Source: a bacterium (GTDB lineage: Bacteria; Tectomicrobia; Entotheonellia; Entotheonellales; Entotheonellaceae). Taken from it: a DNA stretch of 11,020 nucleotides. A program made the translations under genes and the position numbers. The notes beneath the pieces were generated by a model. The model did no database searches, was not told the DNA's origin, and worked only from the letters and a program-made list of their open reading frames with translations. The stretch is taken from NCBI GenBank assembly GCA_027294925.1, contig JAPULM010000510.1, positions 1 to 11,020 on the forward strand, read 5' to 3'. Shown one piece after another: positions 1-7,358 of the stretch. How positions within the stretch are numbered: the first letter of the stretch is position 1; each line of letters starts with the position of its first letter.

Positions 1-566
1 TGGCGTCGCACGCTGGTACCACCCCGTTGCCATCACGACAAGATGCACTGCTTGGCGCGTCCCACCTGGTGCAAGCCGTACAAACCGCCGCAACGATGCA
101 CGCGCCCCACGGACGTGGCACGGTCGGCCAACTCACGGTCAAACCGAATTCCCGTAATGTTGTGCCCGAACGTGTTGATTGCACGATTGACATACGTCAT
201 CCAGACCCTGATGCCCTACAGGACATGGCTCAGCACATACAACAGATGCTCAGTCAAATTTGTACCGAACTCAAACTCTCCAGCAGGCTTGAAGAAATCT
301 GGTATGCACCGCCAACTGATTTCCATCCGGCTTGTATCGACGCCCTACGGCGCGCCGCAGACTGCCTAAACCTAGCGCATATGGATATCATCAGTGGCGC
401 CGGTCACGATGCGAAATACCTGGCTCAAATCTGCCCGACCGCAATGGTTTTTATCCCATGCAAAGATGGCATCAGTCATAATGAGATTGAGGCGGCTGAT
501 AAAACACATGTCGCCGCAGGCTGTCACGTTCTTCTCCAAGCCATACTTGAACAAGCGGAGGGCTGA
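1..566 (+). CDS. M20-family Zn amidohydrolase, carbamoylase/allantoate amidohydrolase type (5' truncated)
   Basis: This is the C-terminal half of a metal-dependent amidohydrolase of the hydantoinase/carbamoylase (HyuC, AllC, beta-ureidopropionase) branch of peptidase family M20. These enzymes cleave N-carbamoyl groups or allantoate in the cytoplasm during nitrogen salvage. The reading frame is open from the window edge (codons start at base 3), so the true start lies outside. Visible landmarks in order are HAGTTP followed by RQDAL, the dimerization-domain segment with PNSRNVVP and DIRHPD, then SGAGHDA, and finally GISHNE, whose His is a metal ligand in the family. About 188 residues are visible of a usual 400 to 420; the N-terminal metal-binding half is missing only because of the window edge. 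The exact substrate cannot be told from this half. The Rieske gene starts 7 bases after the stop, so the two are probably cotranscribed. Confidence 0.9.
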   Translation, partial: ASHAGTTPLPSRQDALLGASHLVQAVQTAATMHAPHGRGTVGQLTVKPNSRNVVPERVDCTIDIRHPDPDALQDMAQHIQQMLSQICTELKLSSRLEEIWYAPPTDFHPACIDALRRAADCLNLAHMDIISGAGHDAKYLAQICPTAMVFIPCKDGISHNEIEAADKTHVAAGCHVLLQAILEQAEG

Positions 567-573
567 GCTAATC

Positions 574-1035
574 ATGCGACCAGATCCGTCTGACCATCCC
601 AAGCGCTATGCAAACCAAATGAAACGACGCAGGTTCATCCGATGGAGCTGGATCATTGGCGCGGTTGTCGTGCTTGGCGGACAATTCGCCTTCCTGCTTA
701 AACGATTTCTGACAGCCAGCGCGCCCGACGTCCCCAAAGGACCAACGGACATCGGACCCCAAGAGCAGTTTTCAACGACAAGTGTTACTCATTTCCGGAA
801 AGAAGGCTTTTTGTTAGTCCATCAACAGGGCAAATTCCTCGCCTTATCGCATCAATGTACCCACAATAGATGCCAGGTGAATTATGCGTCTAGAGAGCAG
901 GTGATCATATGCCCCTGTCACAGTTCGCTATTTAGCCTTACCGGCTCTGTCCTTAGAGGGCCGGCCCGTCGTCCCCTGCAACGTTACCCTGTCACGCTAC
1001 AAGACGGAAGAGTCGTGGTCGAACTGCCCGGTTGA
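574..1035 (+). CDS. Rieske 2Fe-2S protein, membrane-anchored, Tat-type N-terminus
   Basis: A 153-residue electron-transfer protein with one N-terminal membrane helix and a Rieske cluster domain. The start at 574 is preferred over the longer in-frame reading from 394 because that extension overlaps the upstream amidohydrolase and GGAGGG lies at 557-562. Residues 18-23 (RRRFIR) fit the twin-arginine pattern RRxFLK, and residues 24-42 are hydrophobic, as in Rieske proteins held by an uncleaved Tat signal anchor. Cluster ligands are C95/H97 and C113/H116 in CTH and CPCH. C100 and C115 are placed to form the disulfide typical of high-potential (bc1/b6f-type) Rieske domains. The usual GxxxxGP-type loop is represented by TGSVLRGPA at 123-131. 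No cytochrome b or c1 gene is adjacent on the visible side, so whether it serves a quinol:cytochrome c oxidoreductase or a separate redox enzyme is unknown. Confidence 0.88.
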   Translation: MRPDPSDHPKRYANQMKRRRFIRWSWIIGAVVVLGGQFAFLLKRFLTASAPDVPKGPTDIGPQEQFSTTSVTHFRKEGFLLVHQQGKFLALSHQCTHNRCQVNYASREQVIICPCHSSLFSLTGSVLRGPARRPLQRYPVTLQDGRVVVELPG

Positions 1036-1162
1036 CCGGACAACGAAATGCTCATCAATTACAGCCCCTCATGCCTGATCTTGCCTCGAGGATAAACCAT
1101 TGGAAAGCAGATGACTTAACAGCTGCACCAGCTAAGCTTTTTACCACCCACGGCCTTACATC

Positions 1163-1191
1163 TTGACATGTCATTGTCAAATTTTTGACGA
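1163..1191. promoter_or_regulatory. Operator-like cluster of TTGAC half-sites, copy 1
   Basis: Three alternating half-sites sit in 29 bases: TTGACA (1163-1168), its inverse TGTCAA (1175-1180), and TTTGAC (1184-1189). The last two form the inverted repeat GTCAAA-TT-TTTGAC. The 16-mer GTCAAATTTTTGACGA (1176-1191) recurs exactly 106 bases downstream. Dyad symmetry plus repetition upstream of a regulator gene suggests a binding site for a dimeric DNA-binding protein; which one is unknown. It does not match CIRCE, an FNR box or a Fur box. Confidence 0.5.
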
Positions 1192-1280
1192 CCTTCTCCT
1201 CATCTCCACGACGTTGATATTGAACCTCCGATCGTTAAAGCCTTGTATATTACAAAACCCTCTTAACTGGCCCCAATGGT

Positions 1281-1297
1281 CGTCAAATTTTTGACGA
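1281..1297. promoter_or_regulatory. Operator-like inverted repeat, copy 2
   Basis: CGTCAAA-TT-TTTGACG, 7-base arms around a 2-base spacer, followed by A. It shares the exact 16-mer GTCAAATTTTTGACGA with copy 1 at 1176-1191. The 106-base distance is about ten helical turns, which would place two bound dimers on the same face of the DNA. It lies about 350 bases upstream of the sigma factor start. Confidence 0.5.
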
Positions 1298-1635
1298 GTC
1301 CTCAGCCTTTAGAACTGACTCGACACCGCCTCTTGAGGCATGTTCAATTTAAATCGTGATAAAGCTTAAATTTCTATGCCTAAGGACTTTCAGCGTCCCG
1401 AGCCCCACAGATACTGGTGCCGTTAGAGTCTTATTACGGCGTAACTAGCCCAATTTCTTTGCATAATATGGGTCAAAAAAAACCAAAAAACGCGCTACAA
1501 AATCCTCAACAATGAACCTTGGTACACATTTTGCTATGTCAGATCACCAAGCCTACGCAAACTTTGTTTACGACGGGTGCAGAGACTGGCAACAGATACT
1601 CTTACCTGCTGACAACCAGCGTCTGACATCACACC

Positions 1636-1639
1636 GAGG
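1636..1639 (+). promoter_or_regulatory. Ribosome binding site deciding the sigma factor start
   Basis: GAGG directly touches the first ATG (1640), too close for initiation, but is 6 bases from the second in-frame ATG (1646). This favours the second start. Confidence 0.5.
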
Positions 1640-1645
1640 ATGCTT

Positions 1646-3070
1646 ATGCTACACCAGTACGACAACACATTCGAAGCTTCAGCACTAATCCAACGTCCCA
1701 AATCGGTCACCCTTGAGTTTGACGCGGAGTGGCATGGAGTAGATAGCGAAGAAGAGTCCTTTCATCTCGCTTCTGAGACTAAGAATAAAAAAAGCGAGAC
1801 TGATGAGGAATTTGATAATCTCGTCGCCCGTTATTTTAGTGATGTCCGACAGTTCGCTCTATTAAGCCGTAACGAAGAAAGAAACCTTTGGTTCCGTATT
1901 GAGCGTGCGCATCAACAGGTACGGCGTGCCCTGTACATGTCTCCCACGACGCTGCCAATCTTAACGCGATACTGGCGCCAACTCGACCTCAACGAAATCA
2001 GCCTAGCTCAGATACTATTTGAAAGCGGTGATCCGGAAGCAGAGAGCGCCAAACGGCACGCTGCTTTTGTCGCCGGTGTTATCCGTCTACAAGAGCTGTC
2101 CGGACAGCTTGAAAAGATTAGGCTCAGATGCCTTGATGCCTCGTGTTCAACGACCAAACGCAGAAACTTGCGTAAAAAACGCGTCAGCCTCTGGCATCAA
2201 TGGATCAATACTTGTGAATCAATGGAGCTACACTCGCAGGTTTTCGAAGCCATTCGCCTTGCGCTCGACAACGCCCGCCATGCACAATCCGAAGATCATG
2301 TGCTGCACAATGCATACAATGTTTGGGTACAAGCGCAACAACGACTCCGCTTGGCGAAAGCACAAATGACGCGTTCAAATCTTCGTCTTGTCATCCACGT
2401 CGCAAATCGTTACCGGGGACGCGGTGTGCCATTTCTGGATCTAATCCAGGAAGGTAATATTGGCCTCATGCGCGCCTTGGAAAAATTCGAACATCACCGC
2501 GGCCTGAAATTCGTCACCTATGCGCATTGGTGGGTGCGTCAGGCCATTAGCCGCGCCATTACCGAGCAGTATCGTACGGTTCGGCTACCTAACCATGTGG
2601 TAGAACGGAAAAATAAATTGCGTAATGCGGCTGATCGCTTGTGGGATATCAATGGCCGTCCTGCTAACGCGCAGGAACTCAGCGATGAACTAGGCTGGCG
2701 TCAACAAGAAGTTGAAGATTTACAGTCAGCTGTACAGCCCATTGTGCGACTCCAGCAGCCGGTTGCCGACGACGGTAGTATACTGGCCGACATTCTAGAA
2801 GATCATCAGGCTACAAAACCCTATGACCTTGTAGCCGAGGATCAACTGCATAGCAGCATTGAGAATTGTCTCGCCAGCCTGTCTGAACGAGAGGCATTCA
2901 TTTTACGCCTACGCTTCGGTATTGAGACTGAGCAAGCGCACACACTACAAGAAATTGCCGATATCCTTGGTCTCAGCCGTGAGCGGGTACGACAGCTTGA
3001 ACGCCAAGCCTTCGATAAGCTCCGCCAACCGCACCGGAGCGCTCTCCTTGCCGACTTTGCCTCAGCCTAG
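1646..3070 (+). CDS. RNA polymerase sigma-70 family factor, RpoD/RpoS-like
   Basis: A sigma factor that directs core RNA polymerase to promoters. GAGG at 1636-1639 abuts the ATG at 1640 but is well spaced from the ATG at 1646, so 1646 is chosen (474 residues; 476 if 1640 is used). An acidic, Ser/Glu-rich N-terminus of about 55 residues takes the place of a full region 1.1. Region 1.2 follows at about 56-95 ([18 protein letters not shown]). A divergent stretch of about 145 residues then sits where RpoD proteins carry their non-conserved region. Region 2 runs from about 241 ([25 protein letters not shown] at 263-275, HWWVRQAI at 294-301), then region 3. Region 4 carries [14 protein letters not shown] and the -35-binding helix-turn-helix [12 protein letters not shown] (441-452). 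The C-terminus resembles RpoD, but the weak region 1.1 and divergent middle favour an alternative (group 2) factor over the housekeeping one. lon follows 105 bases downstream on the same strand. Confidence 0.93.
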   Translation: MLHQYDNTFEASALIQRPKSVTLEFDAEWHGVDSEEESFHLASETKNKKSETDEEFDNLVARYFSDVRQFALLSRNEERNLWFRIERAHQQVRRALYMSPTTLPILTRYWRQLDLNEISLAQILFESGDPEAESAKRHAAFVAGVIRLQELSGQLEKIRLRCLDASCSTTKRRNLRKKRVSLWHQWINTCESMELHSQVFEAIRLALDNARHAQSEDHVLHNAYNVWVQAQQRLRLAKAQMTRSNLRLVIHVANRYRGRGVPFLDLIQEGNIGLMRALEKFEHHRGLKFVTYAHWWVRQAISRAITEQYRTVRLPNHVVERKNKLRNAADRLWDINGRPANAQELSDELGWRQQEVEDLQSAVQPIVRLQQPVADDGSILADILEDHQATKPYDLVAEDQLHSSIENCLASLSEREAFILRLRFGIETEQAHTLQEIADILGLSRERVRQLERQAFDKLRQPHRSALLADFASA

Positions 3071-3163
3071 CACGTATATTAATTAGCTCGACGACATATG
3101 AGGAATCGCACCGCCTCATACTCTCATCCAGCACACAATAGGCATGCCTCGTTCTCGCGGCCT

Positions 3164-3169
3164 AAGGAG
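3164..3169 (+). promoter_or_regulatory. Strong ribosome binding site of lon
   Basis: AAGGAG, 6 bases before the ATG at 3176. It rules against the upstream in-frame ATG at 3098, whose extra 26 residues match nothing in Lon proteins. Confidence 0.8.
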
Positions 3170-3175
3170 CGGTCT

Positions 3176-5527
3176 ATGGCGTCGAACCATCAACCTATCG
3201 TATACCCCGTACTCCCCCTTAAAAGCACGGTACTATTTCCACATATTTTGATGCCTGTATCGGTTGGTCGACCTCAGTCGGTGGCAGCCACGGAGGCCGC
3301 CTTAGCGATGGAGGATAAAACCATAATTGCGGCTGTACAGCGCGATCCCCAAGGACAGACGCCTGGCTTACCCGATCTTTTTCCTACTGCAACCTTAGCA
3401 GTCATTAAGCGCGTCATTCAGCGACAAGAAAATATGTTGCAGCTCTTGATCCAGGGCGTCCAACGGGTCGAGCTTGCCCAAGCAGCTGCAACCTCTCCGT
3501 TTCTTCAGGCAGAAATCATCAAGCTTCCGGATCCCTTCGACGATTCTGCCGAGACCACTGCCTTATTCCGCAATATCCAATCTTTGGTACGCAAAGCGGT
3601 TCGACATCTCGAAACGATCCCGGAAGATATGGCCAACTTGCTCGTCAGCACAGCTGAGCCAGTCAAGTTAGCCTATCTGATTGCAACGGTTCTCAATATC
3701 GATACGGTCGAGGAAATGGATCTCTTAGAAACAGATCACTTAGGGACGTTGCTACAACGCGTGTACGAACATTTATCGCGCGAGGTGCAGATTCTTGAAC
3801 TGCGCCAAAAAATTGCCGGCCAAACCCAGATCGAACTCGACAAAGCTCAACGCGACTATGTGTTACGCCAACAACTTAAACAAATCAAAAAAGAGTTAGG
3901 CGAAGATGATGATCTCGACGATGCCGAACAGCTGCGACAACGGCTCACCGAAACCGACTTGCCAGACAACGTTCGCAAGGAACTTGAGCGCGAGATGACG
4001 CGGCTGACGCGGCTGCCTCCGACTGCCCCGGATCATCAAGTGCTCCGCAGCTATCTGGAATTCGCCCTGGAACTTCCCTGGACCGCTAGCACGATTGACG
4101 AACTCGATTTAACGCATGCCCAGGAGGTTTTAAACGAGGATCACTTCGGACTTGAGGAGGTTAAGGATCGAATTATTGAACACTTAGCCGTCATGTCCCT
4201 AAAACCTCAAGCTAAAAGCCCAATCCTTTGTTTTGTTGGCCCTCCAGGGGTTGGAAAAACCAGCTTAGGGCACTCGATTGCGCGTGCGCTAGGGCGTCAT
4301 TTCGAGCGCTTCTCACTAGGTGGCGTACATGATGAAGCTGAACTCCGTGGTCATCGACGCACCTATGTCGGTTCATTGCCAGGCCGTATTTTACAAGCCA
4401 TGCGTCGGGTCAAGGTATGTAACCCTGTTTTAATGCTCGATGAGGTTGATAAGCTCGGACGCGATTTTCGCGGCGACCCGGCCTCCGCCTTGCTCGAAAT
4501 TCTTGATCCGGCTCAAAATCACACGTTTCGTGATCATTACCTAGACCTGCCCTTCGACTTGTCGAAAACCTTCTTTATCTGTACCGCCAATGATCTAGGA
4601 ACTATTCCCAGTCCCTTACTGGATCGCCTGGAAATTATGACTGTGCCGGGCTACAGTGAAGAAGAAAAGCTTGAAATCGCCAAGCGCTATCTCGTGCCGC
4701 GGCGGCTCGACGAAACCGGTCTATCACCCGACCAGATGGCCTTATCCGATGATGCCCTGCGCACGATCATTGGTCGCTACACACGTGAAGCAGGCGTTCG
4801 TCAGCTCGAACGCACAATTGGCCAAATCGCTCGCAAAATAGCCCGTCGAGTCACCATGCAGGAACCACTGAACACATGCCTTGAGACTGCCGAGATTGAT
4901 GACCTACTGGGACCTGCAGCCTATTGCATGGAAGAGGCCCGACAGCACCTTCCGCCGGGTGTTGCTACCGGCCTTGCGGTGACCCCGTCTGGTGGGGAAG
5001 TACTCTACGTTGAAGCGCAGCTTTTACCCGGCGGGAAAAACCTAACCCTAACCGGTCAGCTAGGCGAAATCATGCGCGAATCGGCAGAAATTGCCCGAGA
5101 TCTCTTATGGGCAGAGGCGTCCCGATTTGATATACCCATCAAGCTATTTGAAAATCACGGCATACACATCCATGTTCCGGCCGGCGCAATCCCTAAAGAT
5201 GGGCCGTCAGCCGGCATCGCCATCGCCGCAGCTTTAACGTCCCTTTTGACCAAGAACCCGATGCGTACAGATACCGCCATGACGGGCGAACTGACGCTCG
5301 CAGGATTGGTGTTACCTATAGGTGGCATTAAAGAAAAGGTGTTGGCCGCAAGACGTGCCGGGCTTCAACGCGTCGTTCTCCCGAAAGCCAACGAAAAGGA
5401 TCTGCGCCAACTGCCACAGGCGGTCCGTGACGAGATGACCTTCGTCTTAGTTGAACGGTTCGTCGAAGTCATTCGTGACACGATTCCAGCACTTAATTTG
5501 GAGCTTTTAACCGAGCTAACGATCTAA
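3176..5527 (+). CDS. lon: ATP-dependent protease Lon
   Basis: A cytoplasmic hexameric AAA+ serine protease that degrades misfolded and regulatory proteins. The ORF is open from 3098, but AAGGAG at 3164-3169, 6 bases before the ATG at 3176, decides the start. That gives 783 residues, almost the length of E. coli Lon (784). Domains: N-terminal LON substrate-binding domain (about 10-200), a helical linker with a coiled-coil-like segment (about 215-270), the AAA+ module, and the protease domain from about 590. The Walker A motif GPPGVGKT is at 355-362 and Walker B LMLDEVDK has D422/E423. The catalytic dyad is S678 in DGPSAG and K721 in GGIKEK. All key residues are present, so the enzyme should be active. 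It follows the sigma factor gene by 105 bases, either in one operon or from a promoter in the gap; no sigma-32-like promoter or CIRCE element is evident there. Confidence 0.97.
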   Translation: MASNHQPIVYPVLPLKSTVLFPHILMPVSVGRPQSVAATEAALAMEDKTIIAAVQRDPQGQTPGLPDLFPTATLAVIKRVIQRQENMLQLLIQGVQRVELAQAAATSPFLQAEIIKLPDPFDDSAETTALFRNIQSLVRKAVRHLETIPEDMANLLVSTAEPVKLAYLIATVLNIDTVEEMDLLETDHLGTLLQRVYEHLSREVQILELRQKIAGQTQIELDKAQRDYVLRQQLKQIKKELGEDDDLDDAEQLRQRLTETDLPDNVRKELEREMTRLTRLPPTAPDHQVLRSYLEFALELPWTASTIDELDLTHAQEVLNEDHFGLEEVKDRIIEHLAVMSLKPQAKSPILCFVGPPGVGKTSLGHSIARALGRHFERFSLGGVHDEAELRGHRRTYVGSLPGRILQAMRRVKVCNPVLMLDEVDKLGRDFRGDPASALLEILDPAQNHTFRDHYLDLPFDLSKTFFICTANDLGTIPSPLLDRLEIMTVPGYSEEEKLEIAKRYLVPRRLDETGLSPDQMALSDDALRTIIGRYTREAGVRQLERTIGQIARKIARRVTMQEPLNTCLETAEIDDLLGPAAYCMEEARQHLPPGVATGLAVTPSGGEVLYVEAQLLPGGKNLTLTGQLGEIMRESAEIARDLLWAEASRFDIPIKLFENHGIHIHVPAGAIPKDGPSAGIAIAAALTSLLTKNPMRTDTAMTGELTLAGLVLPIGGIKEKVLAARRAGLQRVVLPKANEKDLRQLPQAVRDEMTFVLVERFVEVIRDTIPALNLELLTELTI

Positions 5528-5555
5528 TCTGTTCTGATCAACCCATGCACGGCTG

Positions 5556-6818
5556 CTAACGCTTTGATCCATTTCGATCGGCCTGCTCAGACCCTACAAC
5601 TTGTACCGCTTGACCAGGCCGTAGCCGCTCATTCCCCCGTATGACGACCTGCTCGCCTTTCTGCAAGTCTCCGATGACCACCGCAGAGCCTTCAAAAAAT
5701 GACGTACGCTGGATAGGCACTGGGGCTGCTTTCCCCTCGCGAACCACATAGACGATCTGCCGCGGGCCTTGGCTCACAACCGCATCTTTTGGTACTAATA
5801 GCGCGTCTCGTTGTCCGCCAACGGTCAACATGGCGCGTGCCACAAAACCGCTTTTCAGGAGGGTTTGAGCGTTATCAACTGCGATCGTGATCGGAAACGT
5901 ACGCGATTCACCAGCCTGTGGAATAATACGCACCACACGCCCATCCCATCTCCGACCAGGTATCGCGTCAAACCGTAAAGCACTATAATCACCAAGATGC
6001 ACCTGTGAGATATAACGCTCGGGGATGGGTACGGTCACATGCGCAACATCAAGTTCGATCAGTGTCACAACGAGGTCGCCACGCCCGAGCCATTGGCCCA
6101 CTTCCGTATGTTTTGCCACCACATAGCCAGTGAATGGGGCCGCTACACGTGAGCGCCGCAGGTCATACTTTAAACGCTCCACCTCAGCTTGAGCAGAGCG
6201 GTATTGGGCCTCCGCCTGGCTAATACGCTCGGCACGTGGCCCACGGACAGCCATTTGGTATAATGACCGTGCCCGCGCCAGGCGCTGTTGGGCAACGACT
6301 GTAGCCGTCTCTGCATTCTCACGTGCGCGTAGAGCAGACACCCCGCGCTGGCTGAGGTCCAGCTGGCGGCTCTTCTCACGACGCGCCTGATCAAGTTCAG
6401 CTTCTGCCTCAAGCACCGCTGCATGCGCTTCTGCAACAATTTCGGGACGGGTGCCATTCTTTAGCTCCGCCAGCTCCTCGCGATAGCGTTGGGCCGTACT
6501 TCGCAGGGCTTGTAAACCAATGCGTATACTCTCTTGACGTAACTGCACAAGCGTTTCACCTTGTTTCACACGCTGTCCGTCCTCGACTAACAATTCCGCT
6601 ACAATACCCTCAACCTCGCTCGAAACCAAACTCCGCCGACGCGGCTCTACCGTTCCGACAAAGGTCACCGGCTGGGTAATCGCTTTGCGCTCGACCACAG
6701 CCACCTCGACAATGGCAGGTCGCCCCCTCTGAGCCCAAACCAAGAATGGCAATCCTAACAAGTAAAGCATGACAAAAAGCGAGCAACCATACCTTGCAAC
6801 CTTGTGCTGGCAGTCCAT
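5556..6818 (-). CDS. Efflux RND/HlyD-type periplasmic adaptor subunit (membrane fusion protein)
   Basis: A periplasmic adaptor that would bridge an inner-membrane pump to an outer-membrane channel. The frame is open to 6971, but ATG at 6818 starts a protein (420 residues) with a clear N-terminal secretion signal: a hydrophobic stretch at about 13-28 with a likely cut after VWA29. No strong ribosome binding site decides this; TGGA lies 8 bases upstream. Order of parts: first beta-barrel strands and half-lipoyl domain (about 50-93, with SSEVEGIV and EDGQRVKQGETL), an alpha-helical hairpin rich in Ala/Glu/Arg (about 95-210), second half-lipoyl (APFTGYVVAKHTEVGQWL), then beta-barrel and membrane-proximal domains (LLVPKDAVV). 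No lipobox Cys at the cleavage site is seen. Its downstream side meets lon head-on with only 28 bases between the stops and no terminator. No pump gene is adjacent in this window, so the partner is unknown. Confidence 0.92.
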   Translation of the reverse strand: MDCQHKVARYGCSLFVMLYLLGLPFLVWAQRGRPAIVEVAVVERKAITQPVTFVGTVEPRRRSLVSSEVEGIVAELLVEDGQRVKQGETLVQLRQESIRIGLQALRSTAQRYREELAELKNGTRPEIVAEAHAAVLEAEAELDQARREKSRQLDLSQRGVSALRARENAETATVVAQQRLARARSLYQMAVRGPRAERISQAEAQYRSAQAEVERLKYDLRRSRVAAPFTGYVVAKHTEVGQWLGRGDLVVTLIELDVAHVTVPIPERYISQVHLGDYSALRFDAIPGRRWDGRVVRIIPQAGESRTFPITIAVDNAQTLLKSGFVARAMLTVGGQRDALLVPKDAVVSQGPRQIVYVVREGKAAPVPIQRTSFFEGSAVVIGDLQKGEQVVIRGNERLRPGQAVQVVGSEQADRNGSKR

Positions 6819-7198
6819 AGCGGCGATCCATTGTCCTTTGTAGATTCTGGTGAAAACGTCGGGCCTTGCGGTAACAGTATACGAACCGTAATCATCACGC
6901 ACAAGATGGCTGGCACTTTGACAATTCTCATGTTGAACAGGCTCTCGATAAAACTTTCTTCTTCGGTTCAATTTTCATTCAATTGAAGAGAAGTTTTTCC
7001 CACTTTTCATGTCATGCTAAAGCAATTGTAGAGCTGTTCTTCCGCCACCCGGCAGCGCTGGCTGAGATATCTGAAGGCGGGTTGATGATCTGTTGAGAAT
7101 TTGCCGCCGGAGCCATACACCATGTGATAGTGCTGGTCCACCGCGGGCGAGGAGCAGCTGCCAGCGGGGGAGGGCAGCCGGGAGGGCGGCGTGAAAAT
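6819..7198. other. Intergenic stretch with composition change
   Basis: The part next to the adaptor gene (about 6900-7010) is AT-rich and should hold its promoter on the minus strand; I find no well-spaced -35/-10 pair. A perfect palindrome TTCAATTGAA lies at 6978-6987. From about 7020 the composition becomes GC-rich, as in the iron locus to the right. The minus strand is open at 7007-7240 (77 codons). Its last 45 or so codons read like plausible protein, but I recognise no family, so no gene is called. Confidence 0.45.
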
Positions 7199-7345
7199 GG
7201 CGTTTCTTTTTCCTATACCGCGCAGATACGCCTGGAACATATCTCCAAAGCCTTTGCCGGTAACCGCGTCTTACAGGACATTTCCTGGCAGCTGGAGACG
7301 GGACACAACATCGGTCTGATCGGTGCTAATGGAAGTGGTAGAAGT
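7199..7345 (+). pseudogene. ABC-F-type ATPase fragment, truncated at Walker A
   Basis: About 49 codons encode the first strands and the P-loop of an ABC ATPase: IRLEHISKAFAGNRVLQDIS, a short linker, then IGLIGANGSGRS (Walker A, GxxGxGKS with the Lys changed to Arg by what could be a single A-to-G change). The wording (IRLEHISKAF, LQDISWQLE, IGLIGANGSG) is most like ABC-F ribosome-associated ATPases. The similarity stops right after the P-loop Ser. The frame then crosses into the antisense of the Fur-fusion gene, with no Q-loop, signature or Walker B. No ATG or GTG lies at a suitable place on the 5' side either. I read it as a remnant broken at both ends, not a working gene. Confidence 0.65.
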
Positions 7346-7358
7346 AGAGGAGGGGCAT

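Larger units (their letters stand above)
1036..1639 (+). promoter_or_regulatory. Long AT-rich control region upstream of the sigma factor gene
   Basis: About 600 bases without a convincing open reading frame or tRNA. The stretch is richer in A and T than the flanking genes and holds several inverted repeats (listed separately). The part from 1451 to 1500 contains CATAAT (1462-1467) and A-runs, but I find no matching -35 box at proper spacing, so I name no promoter. The size is large for a simple promoter and suggests multiple inputs to the sigma factor-lon unit, or a small RNA that cannot be recognised by eye. A short CCGG-TTGA-CCGG hairpin just after the Rieske stop has no T-run and is not called a terminator. 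Confidence 0.5.

Noticed and set aside
1019..1045. CCGG-TTGA-CCGG hairpin after the Rieske stop
   Set aside because: Only four stem pairs and no T-run follow, so it does not support a terminator.
1243..1255. TTGTA-TAT-TACAA inverted repeat
   Set aside because: Single copy, short arms and in AT-rich DNA where such dyads arise by chance. Not enough for an operator call.
6819..6971. In-frame upstream extension of the efflux adaptor
   Set aside because: It would put about 50 polar residues before a clear secretion signal. The AAAGGA near 6836 matches an out-of-frame ATG at 6831 and does not support the extension.
7007..7240. Minus-strand open frame of 77 codons with a protein-like C-terminal part
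   Set aside because: No recognisable family, its N-terminal part overlaps the ABC-F fragment, and there is no clear ribosome binding site. Kept as a note in the intergenic entry only.
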